Origin: a virus
Strand: one strand, 5' to 3'
Length of the DNA: 44,292 bases
IMG/VR virus record: IMGVR_UViG_3300036851_000079
Span: 1-44,292 of that record
The first letter of the stretch is position 1; each line of letters opens with the position of its first letter. Position numbers and translations under genes: made by a program. This document shows, one piece after another, positions 37,680 to 44,292 of this stretch. The notes beneath the pieces are model-generated. The model saw only the letters and a list, made by a program, of their open reading frames with translations, did not search any database and was not told the origin of the DNA.

Positions 37680-37886
37680 ATGGCCAGCGTCTTAAAACAC
37701 CACCGCGAACTTCGGTTCACGCCAGAGCAGTGGGACTTTCTGCGGAGACGCACGCGGCCATTTCTTGACTCAATTGGAATAGAGCGTTCGCTGCCATTCC
37801 TGCTGGAGGAAGCTTATCTCCAGGGCATGAAAGACGCCATGCAAGTAGTGGAAGAATGCGACGCCGACTTGGAGCATTACGCATGA
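37680..37886 (+). CDS. 68-residue hypothetical protein
   Basis: ATG at 37680 directly follows the upstream gene. Helical: LKHHRELRFTPEQWDFLRRR then IGIERSLPFLLEEAYLQGMK. No family recognised. Confidence 0.55.
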   Translation: MASVLKHHRELRFTPEQWDFLRRRTRPFLDSIGIERSLPFLLEEAYLQGMKDAMQVVEECDADLEHYA

Positions 37887-38062
37887 GTACGTTGGATAGA
37901 GCATGGCAGGAAATCAATGCGCTCAAAGGGCGCGACATGCCCGGCTGTATGTACAGCAAGGGCGTGAACGATACCGTGGCGAGGGCGCTCAAGATTATCG
38001 AGAACCTCGGAGGCCGCGCGATCATGAGGCCGCTGTCCTCTACAATACGGGGCGAGAAATGA
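37883..38062 (+). CDS. 59-residue hypothetical protein
   Basis: ATG at 37883 overlaps the previous stop (ATGA). Helical with basic C-terminus (MSTLDRAWQEINALKGRDMP, ALKIIENLGGRAIMRPL). Function unknown. Confidence 0.55.
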   Translation: MSTLDRAWQEINALKGRDMPGCMYSKGVNDTVARALKIIENLGGRAIMRPLSSTIRGEK

Positions 38063-38388
38063 TCGCATATCCGGCCTGGATCAAAACGGAATTTGTCTAT
38101 CCGCCAATCCCCGATCGTCGTTTCGATTGGCAAGCGATTGATGACCGTCATTACAGCGGCGATCCACGCGACCCGATCGGCCAAGGGGAAACCGAGCAAG
38201 CCGCGATCGACGACCTTCTCGACCAAATCTGCATGGCCCGTGGTGCCGACGCTGACAACAACAACGGCTGTCGAGCATGCAGCGCTGAGAGCGGCATAGC
38301 GTGCCGAGCGTTGGACGAACCTCCCGTGTGTAATACCTGCGGATGCATTATCGACAATATCAGCGGATGCAACTGCCCTGAATCATAG
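38059..38388 (+). CDS. Cys-rich C-terminus hypothetical protein
   Basis: 109 residues from ATG at 38059 (ATGA). N-terminal KTEFVYPPIPDRRFDWQAI and ETEQAAIDDLLDQI, then a cysteine-rich end (GCRACSAESGIAC, CNTCGCIIDNISGCNC) that could hold two zinc ions. It precedes the xis/int pair. Function unknown. Confidence 0.6.
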   Translation: MIAYPAWIKTEFVYPPIPDRRFDWQAIDDRHYSGDPRDPIGQGETEQAAIDDLLDQICMARGADADNNNGCRACSAESGIACRALDEPPVCNTCGCIIDNISGCNCPES

Positions 38389-38459
38389 GAGGGGCTAATC
38401 GTCCCTCAAACCGTATCATTGCGCGCAGAGCCGCATGCCCCTCCCGGGTCGCCCCAGAA

Positions 38460-38783
38460 ATGACCACTGAACCTGACCTCGAGCGCATCTACCTGACCGA
38501 CACGGAGACGATCCGTCGAATGGTCAAGCTCGGCATCCCCGAGAAGAGGGCGCGCGAGACAATCAAGACATTGGACGAGCACCCCCGCAGCGGCTTCCCG
38601 CCGAAGAACAAATTGTGGGGGAATAGACGGTCGTGGGTTGCAGTTAGGGCTTATCTGGAAACATCGTTTGGAGATAAAATGGTGGACGGCGCGGCTAGGC
38701 TCGCTACCGAACACCGGGACCGCACCCGGCCGCCGCGTCCTCACCTCACTGCGGTGCCTCGCGGAGGGCATGACGATGACTGA
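38460..38783 (+). CDS. Excisionase-like DNA-binding protein
   Basis: 107 residues. The first 55 residues look like a small winged-helix/Xis fold (YLTDTETIRRMVKLGIPEKRARETI, then FPPKNKLWGNRRSWVAV), with an Arg/Pro-rich tail. It directly precedes and overlaps the integrase gene, the usual place for xis. No close family is claimed. Confidence 0.6.
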   Translation: MTTEPDLERIYLTDTETIRRMVKLGIPEKRARETIKTLDEHPRSGFPPKNKLWGNRRSWVAVRAYLETSFGDKMVDGAARLATEHRDRTRPPRPHLTAVPRGGHDDD

Positions 38784-40032
38784 CGAACTGAAGCCACCGC
38801 GCCTTGAGGGCGCGCCCGGTCTCGTGTGGCGTAAGCGTAAAGCTGGCTGGGCCGCTGTATGGCAGCCTCGCACTGATCTCGTGAACCGCGGCTACTCGCA
38901 CAAAAACGCAGAGGGTCAAGATCGGCAATCCGAGGTTATTGCCATCGTTGATGGCGAACTGAGCGACGCAGTGAAGGGGTTCATTATCGAGACCTGCAAG
39001 CGCTGGCAAGGCCATATGCTGGCCTGGTCCCACGATGGTGTGCCTGTCCAACTTCAATTCGACGGCACGCTCCGCAGTCTCATTAATTGCTATCAAACCG
39101 ACCCCGACAGCGGATATGGCAAAATTCGCTATCGTACCCGGCTCAACTACAATTCCATGCTGCGCCGCCTTGAACGCCAGTGCGGCGACGAACTCATTGC
39201 CAATCTCCGCACCCGGACAATTATTCGCTGGTATGAGGACTGGTGCAAGATCGGCGTCGCTACAGCCCATAGCCTTGTCGATATGATGAGGACCCTTCTC
39301 GGATTTGGTGGGTCAATCCTCGAAAATGAGGAATGCGCGCGGCTAAAGGGACTTCTGCACAATATGAACTTCAAGATGAGCAAGCCACGGGAGAAAATTC
39401 TCACGGCCAAACACGTCATTGCCATCCGGGCCAAGGCCCACGAGATGGGGCTTCCATCGATCGCGCTGGCGCAGGCGTTTCAATTCGAATGCACCCTTCG
39501 CCAAAAGGACGTCATCGGCGAGTGGATTCCGATCGAGGAGCCCGGTGCATCCGATGTGATCAACCACCGCACCGGCAAGAAGTGGATGCGTGGCCTGCGA
39601 TGGCAGGAGATCGACCAAGCATTGGTGCTGCGGCACACAACCAGCAAGCGCCAGAAGGATATCGAGGTTGCCCTCCGTCTCGCCCCAATGGTCATGGAGG
39701 AGCTGGAGAAGATCGGCCTCGACAAGCTGCCGGCGAGCGGGCCGATCGTCATCAGCGAGCGCACGCTGCGGCCCTATCGAGCCCGTCAGTTCATTGAGCG
39801 TTGGCGGAAGGTCGCCAGAGCAGCCGGCGTGCCCGATGACATCTTCAACATGGACAGCCGAGCTGGCGCAATCACTGAGGCAACCGACAGCGGCGCCGCG
39901 CTCGAGGACGTACGGCACGCAGCAACTCATAGTGATGTGGCGATGACCCAACGGTATTCCCGAGCGCAGGCGCAGAAGACCGCAACCGTCATGGACCTTC
40001 GAGTGAAGCACCGGAACAAGAAGGAAACATAA
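38776..40032 (+). CDS. int: Tyrosine recombinase integrase
   Basis: 418 residues; ATG at 38776 has GGAGG eight bases upstream. Catalytic pattern of tyrosine recombinases: Arg242 (ECTLRQKD), Lys291 (TTSKRQKD), Arg362 (MDSRAGAITEA), His385 and Tyr394 (HSDVAMTQRYSR). The His of the usual HxxR box is replaced (MDSR), as also seen in related rhizobial phage integrases I recall. An N-terminal SAM-like/arm-binding region spans about 90-200. It inserts the phage at a bacterial att site. Confidence 0.9.
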   Translation: MTDELKPPRLEGAPGLVWRKRKAGWAAVWQPRTDLVNRGYSHKNAEGQDRQSEVIAIVDGELSDAVKGFIIETCKRWQGHMLAWSHDGVPVQLQFDGTLRSLINCYQTDPDSGYGKIRYRTRLNYNSMLRRLERQCGDELIANLRTRTIIRWYEDWCKIGVATAHSLVDMMRTLLGFGGSILENEECARLKGLLHNMNFKMSKPREKILTAKHVIAIRAKAHEMGLPSIALAQAFQFECTLRQKDVIGEWIPIEEPGASDVINHRTGKKWMRGLRWQEIDQALVLRHTTSKRQKDIEVALRLAPMVMEELEKIGLDKLPASGPIVISERTLRPYRARQFIERWRKVARAAGVPDDIFNMDSRAGAITEATDSGAALEDVRHAATHSDVAMTQRYSRAQAQKTATVMDLRVKHRNKKET

Positions 40033-40060
40033 CGCGCCCGGGCACGGAACGCGAACAAGA

Positions 40061-40196
40061 TGACTGACTAGTGACTGACTCGTCGAAAATGCTGAAAAAA
40101 AGATAGAGATTTCAAAGGCAAAATTACCGGCTCCTGTAGCCGCAACAGGATACACAGGAGTTAAGTCTTTGAAATATCAAGCGGCGAGTCAGTCAC
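40061..40196 (+). other. attP: Candidate attP: nested inverted repeats downstream of int
   Basis: Three nested inverted pairs surround one centre: GTGACTGACTCGTCG/CGGCGAGTCAGTCAC (40071-40085, 40182-40196), ATTTCAAAG/CTTTGAAAT (40109-40117, 40167-40175), CTCCTGT/ACAGGAG (40131-40137, 40154-40160). GACTGACT also repeats directly at 40062 and 40072. This looks like integrase arm and core sites, or a long RNA stem. The core CTCCTGTAGCCGCAACA slightly resembles a tRNA 3' end. No gene is visible here. Confidence 0.5.
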
Positions 40197-40256
40197 GGTT
40201 TTGGTGATTATAGAACGCCGCGGCACTGAGCGGCATAGGGCTCAAAGGAGGCGGGA

Positions 40257-40430
40257 ATGAACAAGAGACCAAAGACCACCCGACTATGGGCAGTCACCTA
40301 TCGTGGCCGGATTGTCGTCAACAAGGAAAATCACCTTCGACCCATGCTGATCTTCGATCGCAAATGGCGCGCAGAGAATGCGGTATGGAGGCCGGGCGAA
40401 AAGGTCGTCGAAGTGCGTGTAAGTCAGTAG
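40257..40430 (+). CDS. 57-residue hypothetical protein
   Basis: ATG at 40257 with a GGAGG Shine-Dalgarno. Basic beta protein (RLWAVTYRGRIVVNKENHLR, KWRAENAVWRPGEKVVEVRV). Similar WRAxxxVWRPGE proteins are short and uncharacterised. Confidence 0.55.
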   Translation: MNKRPKTTRLWAVTYRGRIVVNKENHLRPMLIFDRKWRAENAVWRPGEKVVEVRVSQ

Positions 40431-40459
40431 AGCCACACAGCGTCGAACAGGAGCGAGAG

Positions 40460-40669
40460 ATGACCGAGAGGTTTTTCGCAGCCACCCGCCAAGTAACCGG
40501 CGATCCGATGCGGCATCTTGCCTACATCATCGATCGGTCAACCGGGAAGCCAGTCTGCACTTGCCAGCACCGTCATGTCTCACGGCTGCGTCACGGCGGC
40601 AAAAATGGCGCGTTCTATGCAATGCGCTGTGCGGAACGCATGCTTCGGAAGCTAGCAACCCATCAGTAG
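40460..40669 (+). CDS. 69-residue hypothetical protein with CTC motif
   Basis: ATG at 40460 with AGGAG 9 bases upstream. Polar with VCTCQHRHVSRLRHGGKNGAF and a helix at the end. Possible nucleic-acid contact by its basic centre. Unknown function. Confidence 0.55.
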   Translation: MTERFFAATRQVTGDPMRHLAYIIDRSTGKPVCTCQHRHVSRLRHGGKNGAFYAMRCAERMLRKLATHQ

Positions 40670-40680
40670 GAAGAAGCACG

Positions 40681-40842
40681 ATGCCAAGCGAATTGGATAG
40701 GGAGATCGCCGCGAAGCAGACCCACTGCTATACGTGCGGCAAGAAATTCGTAGGGATGAAATACGAGTGCCCAATCTGCGGCGAGTGGCAGTGCTCCGAG
40801 GCGTGCCGATCAAAGCACATCGAAACGATGGAAAGTATCTGA
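40681..40842 (+). CDS. 53-residue zinc-finger protein
   Basis: ATG at 40681. CYTCGKKFVGMKYECPICGEWQCSEACRSKH contains three knuckles (CYTC, CPIC, CSEAC...H) suggesting two zinc ions, as in small MYND/HIT-like ribbons. Function unknown. Confidence 0.6.
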   Translation: MPSELDREIAAKQTHCYTCGKKFVGMKYECPICGEWQCSEACRSKHIETMESI

Positions 40843-40873
40843 GGCGCCATTCATCACACACGGAGCGGCAGAG

Positions 40874-41164
40874 ATGTCCATGCCAGGCCAATCCCACGAT
40901 CCGAACGACGCGCGACACAATCGCCTGCTGAATATCCCGGTCGGTGACGGCGCGATGATGTCGATGCCGTTCAACTATTGGCTCTGGCGCCTGCGCTATG
41001 CCAAGGACATGACCCCGCCGAACATCTGCGACGATCGGATGCTCGCTGCAAGCGCGCTAGAGAGCTATCGCTATCTAGTGATGGAGTGCAACAAGGAGGA
41101 AGCATGGCGTCGGATCAAGATCATGCGCCAAGCTGTCCGGGATACTCCAGAGCCGGATGCTTGA
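40874..41164 (+). CDS. Hypothetical early protein
   Basis: 96 residues. N-terminus polar (PGQSHDPNDARHNRLLN), then helices (NYWLWRLRYAKDMTPP, SALESYRYLVMECNKEEAWRRIKIM). No family recognised. Confidence 0.6.
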   Translation: MSMPGQSHDPNDARHNRLLNIPVGDGAMMSMPFNYWLWRLRYAKDMTPPNICDDRMLAASALESYRYLVMECNKEEAWRRIKIMRQAVRDTPEPDA

Positions 41165-41195
41165 AGCGTCTCATATCAAACATGAGACTTGAGCG

Positions 41196-41372
41196 ATGAC
41201 CGAACGAGAGAAATTGCAACGCCAGATCGCTTCGATTCTGGATCATCCATTTGTTTTCATGGGCGGTCCGTCGCAGCAGAATATGCACAAGGCCGAGCGG
41301 ATCATCCAGCACTTAGCGAAATCGAAGATGCTGCTCACTGCTCTTGCTGATGAAGAGGACCACTCTCGATGA
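41196..41372 (+). CDS. 58-residue helical protein
   Basis: ATG at 41196. KLQRQIASILDHPFVFMGG then AERIIQHLAKSKMLLTALADEE. Coupled by ATGA to the next gene. Function unknown. Confidence 0.55.
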   Translation: MTEREKLQRQIASILDHPFVFMGGPSQQNMHKAERIIQHLAKSKMLLTALADEEDHSR

Positions 41373-41545
41373 CAAAGAAGCGGAAGAAGCCATGGCCTGG
41401 CGGCCCGCGAGGAATTGCGCGAGGCTATGCGCCTGCCGTCAACGGAAGCTTGGCGCTCACATTTCCCTTCGCCCGAGGCAGCGCCAAAGCCGCCCGAGAT
41501 GCCATCGTAATGGCGATGAATGAGGCGGGATGCCACGACACTTAG
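41369..41545 (+). CDS. 58-residue basic protein
   Basis: ATG at 41369 (ATGA). Lys/Arg/Gly-rich start (MTKKRKKPWPGGPRGIARGY), then a helical ARGSAKAARDAIVMAMNEAG. Nucleic-acid binding is plausible. The 74 bp after it hold no clear gene. Confidence 0.5.
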   Translation: MTKKRKKPWPGGPRGIARGYAPAVNGSLALTFPFARGSAKAARDAIVMAMNEAGCHDT

Positions 41546-41619
41546 CGCAAGCTGTATCGGCATGGCTGGCGGATTGTCCCCGTGGTCATTAGGGCAACTC
41601 ACGGCGAGAAGGACTCACG

Positions 41620-41922
41620 ATGACAATACAGCTAGATATTCCAGTCAGCCTGTTCGCCGCCGTCCGCGACGGCGACCTCACTATATCGGAGGCCGCGCGA
41701 CAAGTAGGTATGAAGAAGCACGGTTTTGCTCGCCGATTTCACTCATTTCGTATGGAACAGATACGCATGAGAACGGCACGAGCGCTTCGTGCTTGTGCTG
41801 CATGGCGATCCTTTTGCCGGTCAATCGGATTTTCCGGATCCGAGGCTGATGACCTGGAACGTCTATGGTGGCGATGGCACGATGAAAATGGGAATCTTCT
41901 CACGTCACCCCGCTTACGGTGA
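41620..41922 (+). CDS. HTH-containing small protein
   Basis: 100 residues, GAAGGA ahead of ATG. A helix-turn-helix is visible in DGDLTISEAARQVGMKKHGFARRFHSF (about 18-44); the C-terminal half is basic and aromatic. A late-acting regulator of the right arm is possible. Confidence 0.6.
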   Translation: MTIQLDIPVSLFAAVRDGDLTISEAARQVGMKKHGFARRFHSFRMEQIRMRTARALRACAAWRSFCRSIGFSGSEADDLERLWWRWHDENGNLLTSPRLR

Positions 41923-41936
41923 GCAAGGAGCGGGAG

Positions 41937-42155
41937 ATGGCGGACGATAACGCGCGCTGGCGGATGCCAGAAGATGCCAACGAGCGGCGCATGTTTGACG
42001 ACATTACCAAGACGCTTGGCGGGCGCCCTCTCCGCGTTGTTGCCAACGCCCTGTCGATCATGAGCCGGACGGCACCGCAGGAAGGCAGCTATGCCAAACA
42101 GCTTGCGATCTACGCGAACGAATGTTTGAAGGCAGACGAAGCCGCCGTTACCTGA
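41937..42155 (+). CDS. 72-residue hypothetical protein
   Basis: ATG at 41937 with AAGGAG ten bases upstream; GTG at 41919 overlapping the previous stop (GTGA) is the alternative. Helical with RMPEDANERRMFDDITKTLGG. No family recognised. Confidence 0.55.
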   Translation: MADDNARWRMPEDANERRMFDDITKTLGGRPLRVVANALSIMSRTAPQEGSYAKQLAIYANECLKADEAAVT

Positions 42156-42157
42156 AC

Positions 42158-42610
42158 ATGGGCCAGAGCATGACCGATATTCTCCTTGGACAACTCGTCG
42201 TTTGTGCCAACTGTGCTCGGGACTCGGCCGACGAGTTCACCTATCTCAACACCGCCGCCAGACAGATGATGCGCGATGCTGCCGACGAGATCGACGCGCT
42301 CACGACCGCGCTCGACAACGAGCGGGCGGCACACCAGGTCGCCTGCCAGATGCGGGATGAGCGGGAGGTAGAGATTGGGCGGCTGCGGGCGATCCGCGAC
42401 GGATGCGAGCGAATGTTGCAAGAACGCAAAGCCGAGGTCGAGCGGCTGCGCGAGGAACTAGACCTTGCTTATCGAGAAATAAAGGCCATGCGAGTTGCGC
42501 GCACGCTTGATGAGCAGAAAGAGGCTTGGAGCCAAGAGCGATGTCGGGCCGTCGATCGGTCCAACATCCCCGCAACGTGTGACTGGCCACGCTGCGGTGG
42601 CGCCCGGTAA
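42158..42610 (+). CDS. Coiled-coil hypothetical protein
   Basis: 150 residues from ATG at 42158 (or 42170). The middle (about 50-125) is a continuous charged coiled coil (ALTTALDNERAAHQVA, ERMLQERKAEVERLREELD), and the end has a CxWxRC pattern. Function unknown; possibly an oligomeric scaffold. Confidence 0.6.
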   Translation: MGQSMTDILLGQLVVCANCARDSADEFTYLNTAARQMMRDAADEIDALTTALDNERAAHQVACQMRDEREVEIGRLRAIRDGCERMLQERKAEVERLREELDLAYREIKAMRVARTLDEQKEAWSQERCRAVDRSNIPATCDWPRCGGAR

Positions 42611-42625
42611 GCGAAGAGTGGCCCC

Positions 42626-42826
42626 ATGCAGATTGAAATTCTTGCAAAGATTATTGGAGACCTGCCCGTAGCTGACAGCACGCTTCGAACTATCTTGCAG
42701 GCATGGTTTGAACCCGATTTCCCGTCGCAGGACGAGACAATCTATGCTGATGAGGCTGCGGAGGAGGTTCTGGACAATATCGCAAAGACTGTCGCAGCTT
42801 ATGGGCAAGAAGGAGCCGGAGAATAA
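42626..42826 (+). CDS. 66-residue acidic protein
   Basis: ATG at 42626 with a modest purine-rich Shine-Dalgarno. Acidic alpha protein (EILAKIIGDLPVADSTLRTIL, DEAAEEVLDNIAKTVAAYG). A DNA-mimic role is possible but unsupported by fold evidence. Confidence 0.55.
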   Translation: MQIEILAKIIGDLPVADSTLRTILQAWFEPDFPSQDETIYADEAAEEVLDNIAKTVAAYGQEGAGE

Positions 42827-42829
42827 ACC

Positions 42830-43342
42830 GTGTCTGGGGCACAACAGAGGAAGCGAAGACGGGACAACCTATGGCGCGAACAAAAAGGATTGTGCCATTG
42901 GTGCAGTCAGCCAATGCTGCACTGGAATGACTTGCGGGCCGACGCCGGAAAGTTGCAGAAACACGGGGCTAGGGTGAATGCACTGGGATATCTACAGCTT
43001 TCGCAAATGCCACCTACACTCGCAACAATCGATCATCTTCGCGATCGGCTGCACCCCGATCGAAACGTCGAAACAAAAAATCAGGAACAGCGATGGGTGC
43101 TGGCCTGCTGGAAATGCAATAATGATCGCGGGCAGCAGCGAGTGGCTGAGCAGCCGATTGAAGAACTTTGGCGCCGCTCAGGTCGAACCGCCAAGCCCAT
43201 TGTTGATGAAGAGGAGCCGCGCTCGTGGAAACGCTGGTTGATGAGATCGACAAGTGGAGCTCGGTTCACCGAGCGGAGCCGGCCGAGTCCGACGCCGAGG
43301 ATCATCAGCAATTCGTTGATCGGAAGCGACGGCAACGCATGA
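42830..43342 (+). CDS. HNH endonuclease, distinct type
   Basis: 170 residues, GTG start with GGAG upstream. Zinc-type HNH: CHWCSQPM (23-26), ATIDHLRDRLHPDR with catalytic DH, WVLACWKCNNDRGQQR with the second CxxC and the N/R pair. Different from the three HNH_3 enzymes. The last 40 residues, Arg/Ser-rich, overlap the next gene. It could nick host or phage DNA, or be a mobile gene. Confidence 0.8.
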   Translation: MSGAQQRKRRRDNLWREQKGLCHWCSQPMLHWNDLRADAGKLQKHGARVNALGYLQLSQMPPTLATIDHLRDRLHPDRNVETKNQEQRWVLACWKCNNDRGQQRVAEQPIEELWRRSGRTAKPIVDEEEPRSWKRWLMRSTSGARFTERSRPSPTPRIISNSLIGSDGNA

Positions 43343-43563
43343 ATGCAATCGACAATCTGTCACCGGAGCTGCGCTCGCTCGTCCACAGCTACGGGTATGC
43401 TGTCGTCCATATGCTGCTAGGACTAGGCGTCACCAAGCCGCGACACATCCGGCATGTCGTCGAGACGATTTTGGACGAGTTCAGCCCGACGCGTGGATCG
43501 TATTCCCAGCAGGGTATTCGTACAGAAGTCGATAAGGCCAATGTCAAGAGAAACGGCGCATGA
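43225..43563 (+). CDS. Hypothetical protein overlapping HNH C-terminus
   Basis: 112 residues from GTG at 43225 (GAGGAG upstream); ATG at 43339, which overlaps the HNH stop as ATGA, would give 74 residues. The core RSLVHSYGYAVVHMLLGLGVTKPRHIRHVVETILDEFS is a well-formed helical domain. The overlap of up to 118 bp with the HNH frame is unresolved. Function unknown. Confidence 0.6.
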   Translation: METLVDEIDKWSSVHRAEPAESDAEDHQQFVDRKRRQRMNAIDNLSPELRSLVHSYGYAVVHMLLGLGVTKPRHIRHVVETILDEFSPTRGSYSQQGIRTEVDKANVKRNGA

Positions 43564-43567
43564 GATT

Positions 43568-43700
43568 GCGCGGAATATTCCGCGCTCCGGGCGGGGTAGG
43601 CCCTTTCGTCAAAGCCCCGGGGCGTACCCCGGAGGGATACTCGGTAGGGGCTGAAAGACGAATAGCCCGGGTATCTTCAACTGAGGCGCATGATGCCTAA
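43568..43700. ncRNA. GC-rich structured non-coding segment
   Basis: Begins with the perfect palindrome GCGCGGAATATTCCGCGC (43568-43585). Then CTCCGGG (43585-43591) can pair with CCCGGAG (43628-43634), in competition with the hairpin CCGGGG-CGTA-CCCCGG (43617-43632); TTCGTC and GACGAA, and AGCCCC and GGGGCT, add further pairs. No ORF is convincing. A structured RNA or a regulatory site; not a known class to me. Confidence 0.45.
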
Positions 43701-43756
43701 CATGTTGCCCACCGGCCACAGCCCGGCGCGGCGTGAAAATAACTCCGCTTGATGGG

Positions 43757-43784
43757 TTGACTTTCTATCCCCATCTGCTATTGT
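43757..43784 (+). promoter_or_regulatory. Promoter upstream of the last rightward genes
   Basis: TTGACT (43757-43762), 16-base spacer, TATTGT (43779-43784). Good -35, fair -10, positioned 56 bases before the ATG at 43840. It would drive the two final genes across the contig seam. Confidence 0.55.
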
Positions 43785-43839
43785 CAGTATTGTTCAGATA
43801 GCGTGCGCCTCGACGCTTTTCAGGGGCGGAGTGACGAAG

Positions 43840-44118
43840 ATGGCAAATCACCCAAATCGCGCCCTAGGACGCAATTGGATGTGCGAGCGCATCCACGGCG
43901 ACGGACATCGACTTTACCAGCATGACGTGACGAGCGATTGGGCCGTGCAATATCCTGATGGCCGGGTCGAGTACTTCCGCGCCGCCAACCCCCCGGCTCC
44001 CGCATGGATCGAAAATTCTGCAGCGCGAAGCGTGGCGCTCGCCGAGCACGAGCGCGCCTACTATGCACACCGCGCTGCCGCGATCACGGCATACGAACAG
44101 GCAATCGGCGCCACATGA
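43840..44118 (+). CDS. 92-residue hypothetical protein at the seam
   Basis: ATG at 43840 chosen for GGAG at ideal spacing. Alpha/beta with WMCERIHGDGHRLYQHDV, a WAVQYPDGRVEYF hairpin and a C-terminal amphipathic helix (AARSVALAEHERAYYAHRAAAI). It ends in the repeated region and overlaps the HTH gene as ATGA. No family recognised. Confidence 0.65.
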   Translation: MANHPNRALGRNWMCERIHGDGHRLYQHDVTSDWAVQYPDGRVEYFRAANPPAPAWIENSAARSVALAEHERAYYAHRAAAITAYEQAIGAT

Positions 44119-44292
44119 ATCACGCCACCGCGCAGCGCCAGTCGTACATAGACTGGCGCCTCCTGGTCCACGGCTCGATCCGCCGTGGACACATCGCCAA
44201 GACCTTTGGGGTGTCGGAGCCCCAAGCCTCCGCCGATATCCAGGCATTCCTTGCCGCCCATCCGGAGGCCGTACGCTACGACAAATCAGCCA
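44074..44292. repeat. Right copy of terminal direct repeat
   Basis: 219 bases identical to 1-218 apart from one extra G at 44165-44166. This copy keeps the HTH gene in frame. Confidence 0.9.
44115..44292 (+). CDS. Winged-helix/HTH protein, 5' part (continues at window start)
   Basis: ATG at 44115 overlaps the upstream stop as ATGA. The in-frame sequence reads MNHATAQRQSYIDWRLLVHG onward, with the HTH RRGHIAKTFGVSEPQASAD and a wing, and runs off the window end. Continuing at base 219 of the window completes a protein of about 97 residues ending at 334. Confidence 0.75.
   Translation, partial: MNHATAQRQSYIDWRLLVHGSIRRGHIAKTFGVSEPQASADIQAFLAAHPEAVRYDKSA

Noticed and set aside
40125-40150. tRNA gene or fragment near the attP candidate
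   Set aside because: Only about 15 bases resemble a tRNA 3' end; no cloverleaf can be drawn.

Overview
The window is the essentially complete genome of a temperate, tailed, podovirus-like phage. The last 219 bases repeat the first 218 with one base of difference, so the contig closes on itself as a circle of about 44.07 kb. The host is very probably an alphaproteobacterium, most likely of the Rhizobiales/Bradyrhizobium type: the phage carries a GcrA-family cell-cycle regulator, the coding sequence is GC-rich, and many small genes resemble those of rhizobial phages. No rRNA, tRNA or CRISPR array was seen.

Layout. Two arms diverge from an immunity region near 31.5 kb, where a Cro-like (minus strand) and a CI-like (plus strand) helix-turn-helix protein face each other across matched 17-bp operators. 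Leftward (minus strand, 31.47 kb down to 0.33 kb) come regulators (GcrA fusion), RusA, conserved recombination-region proteins, a 215-bp pentamer-periodic non-coding element, a DUF1376 replication protein, terminase, portal, a string of tiny linker proteins, scaffold, SU10-like major capsid protein, two glycosyltransferases, head-tail proteins, a tail-hub protein with an inserted LamG domain, tail fibre or spike, an SGNH esterase, ejection proteins (one with a GH24 lysozyme domain), a tail-collar fibre and a membrane-protein-rich lysis cassette. Rightward (plus strand, 31.57 to 44.1 kb and through the seam to 0.33 kb) come about 35 mostly small early genes, an SSB-like protein flanked by two HNH endonucleases, a ribbon-helix-helix repressor with its own face-to-face promoters, a xis-like gene, a tyrosine integrase, a nested inverted-repeat attP candidate, many zinc-ribbon miniproteins and a winged-helix gene that spans the seam.

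How the parts work together. Genes are packed by 1 to 11-base stop/start overlaps (ATGA, GTGA, TTGA, TGATG, TAATG), which I used to choose many starts and to find genes shorter than 60 codons. Late-gene order is terminase, portal, scaffold, capsid, adaptor, hub, spike, ejection, lysis, as in P22/epsilon15-type podoviruses. Five HNH endonucleases are scattered through the genome; one has its Shine-Dalgarno inside a hairpin, and one sits beside a 40-bp duplication that recreates a TTGA coupling signal. Several small membrane proteins are encoded antisense between late genes, one fitting exactly between a shared CATG start and a shared CTAG stop. The least explained elements are the CCNNN-periodic tract at 26.9-27.1 kb, the antisense membrane miniproteins, the plus-strand island at 30.3-30.9 kb, and the structured non-coding segments at 32.05-32.16 and 43.57-43.70 kb.
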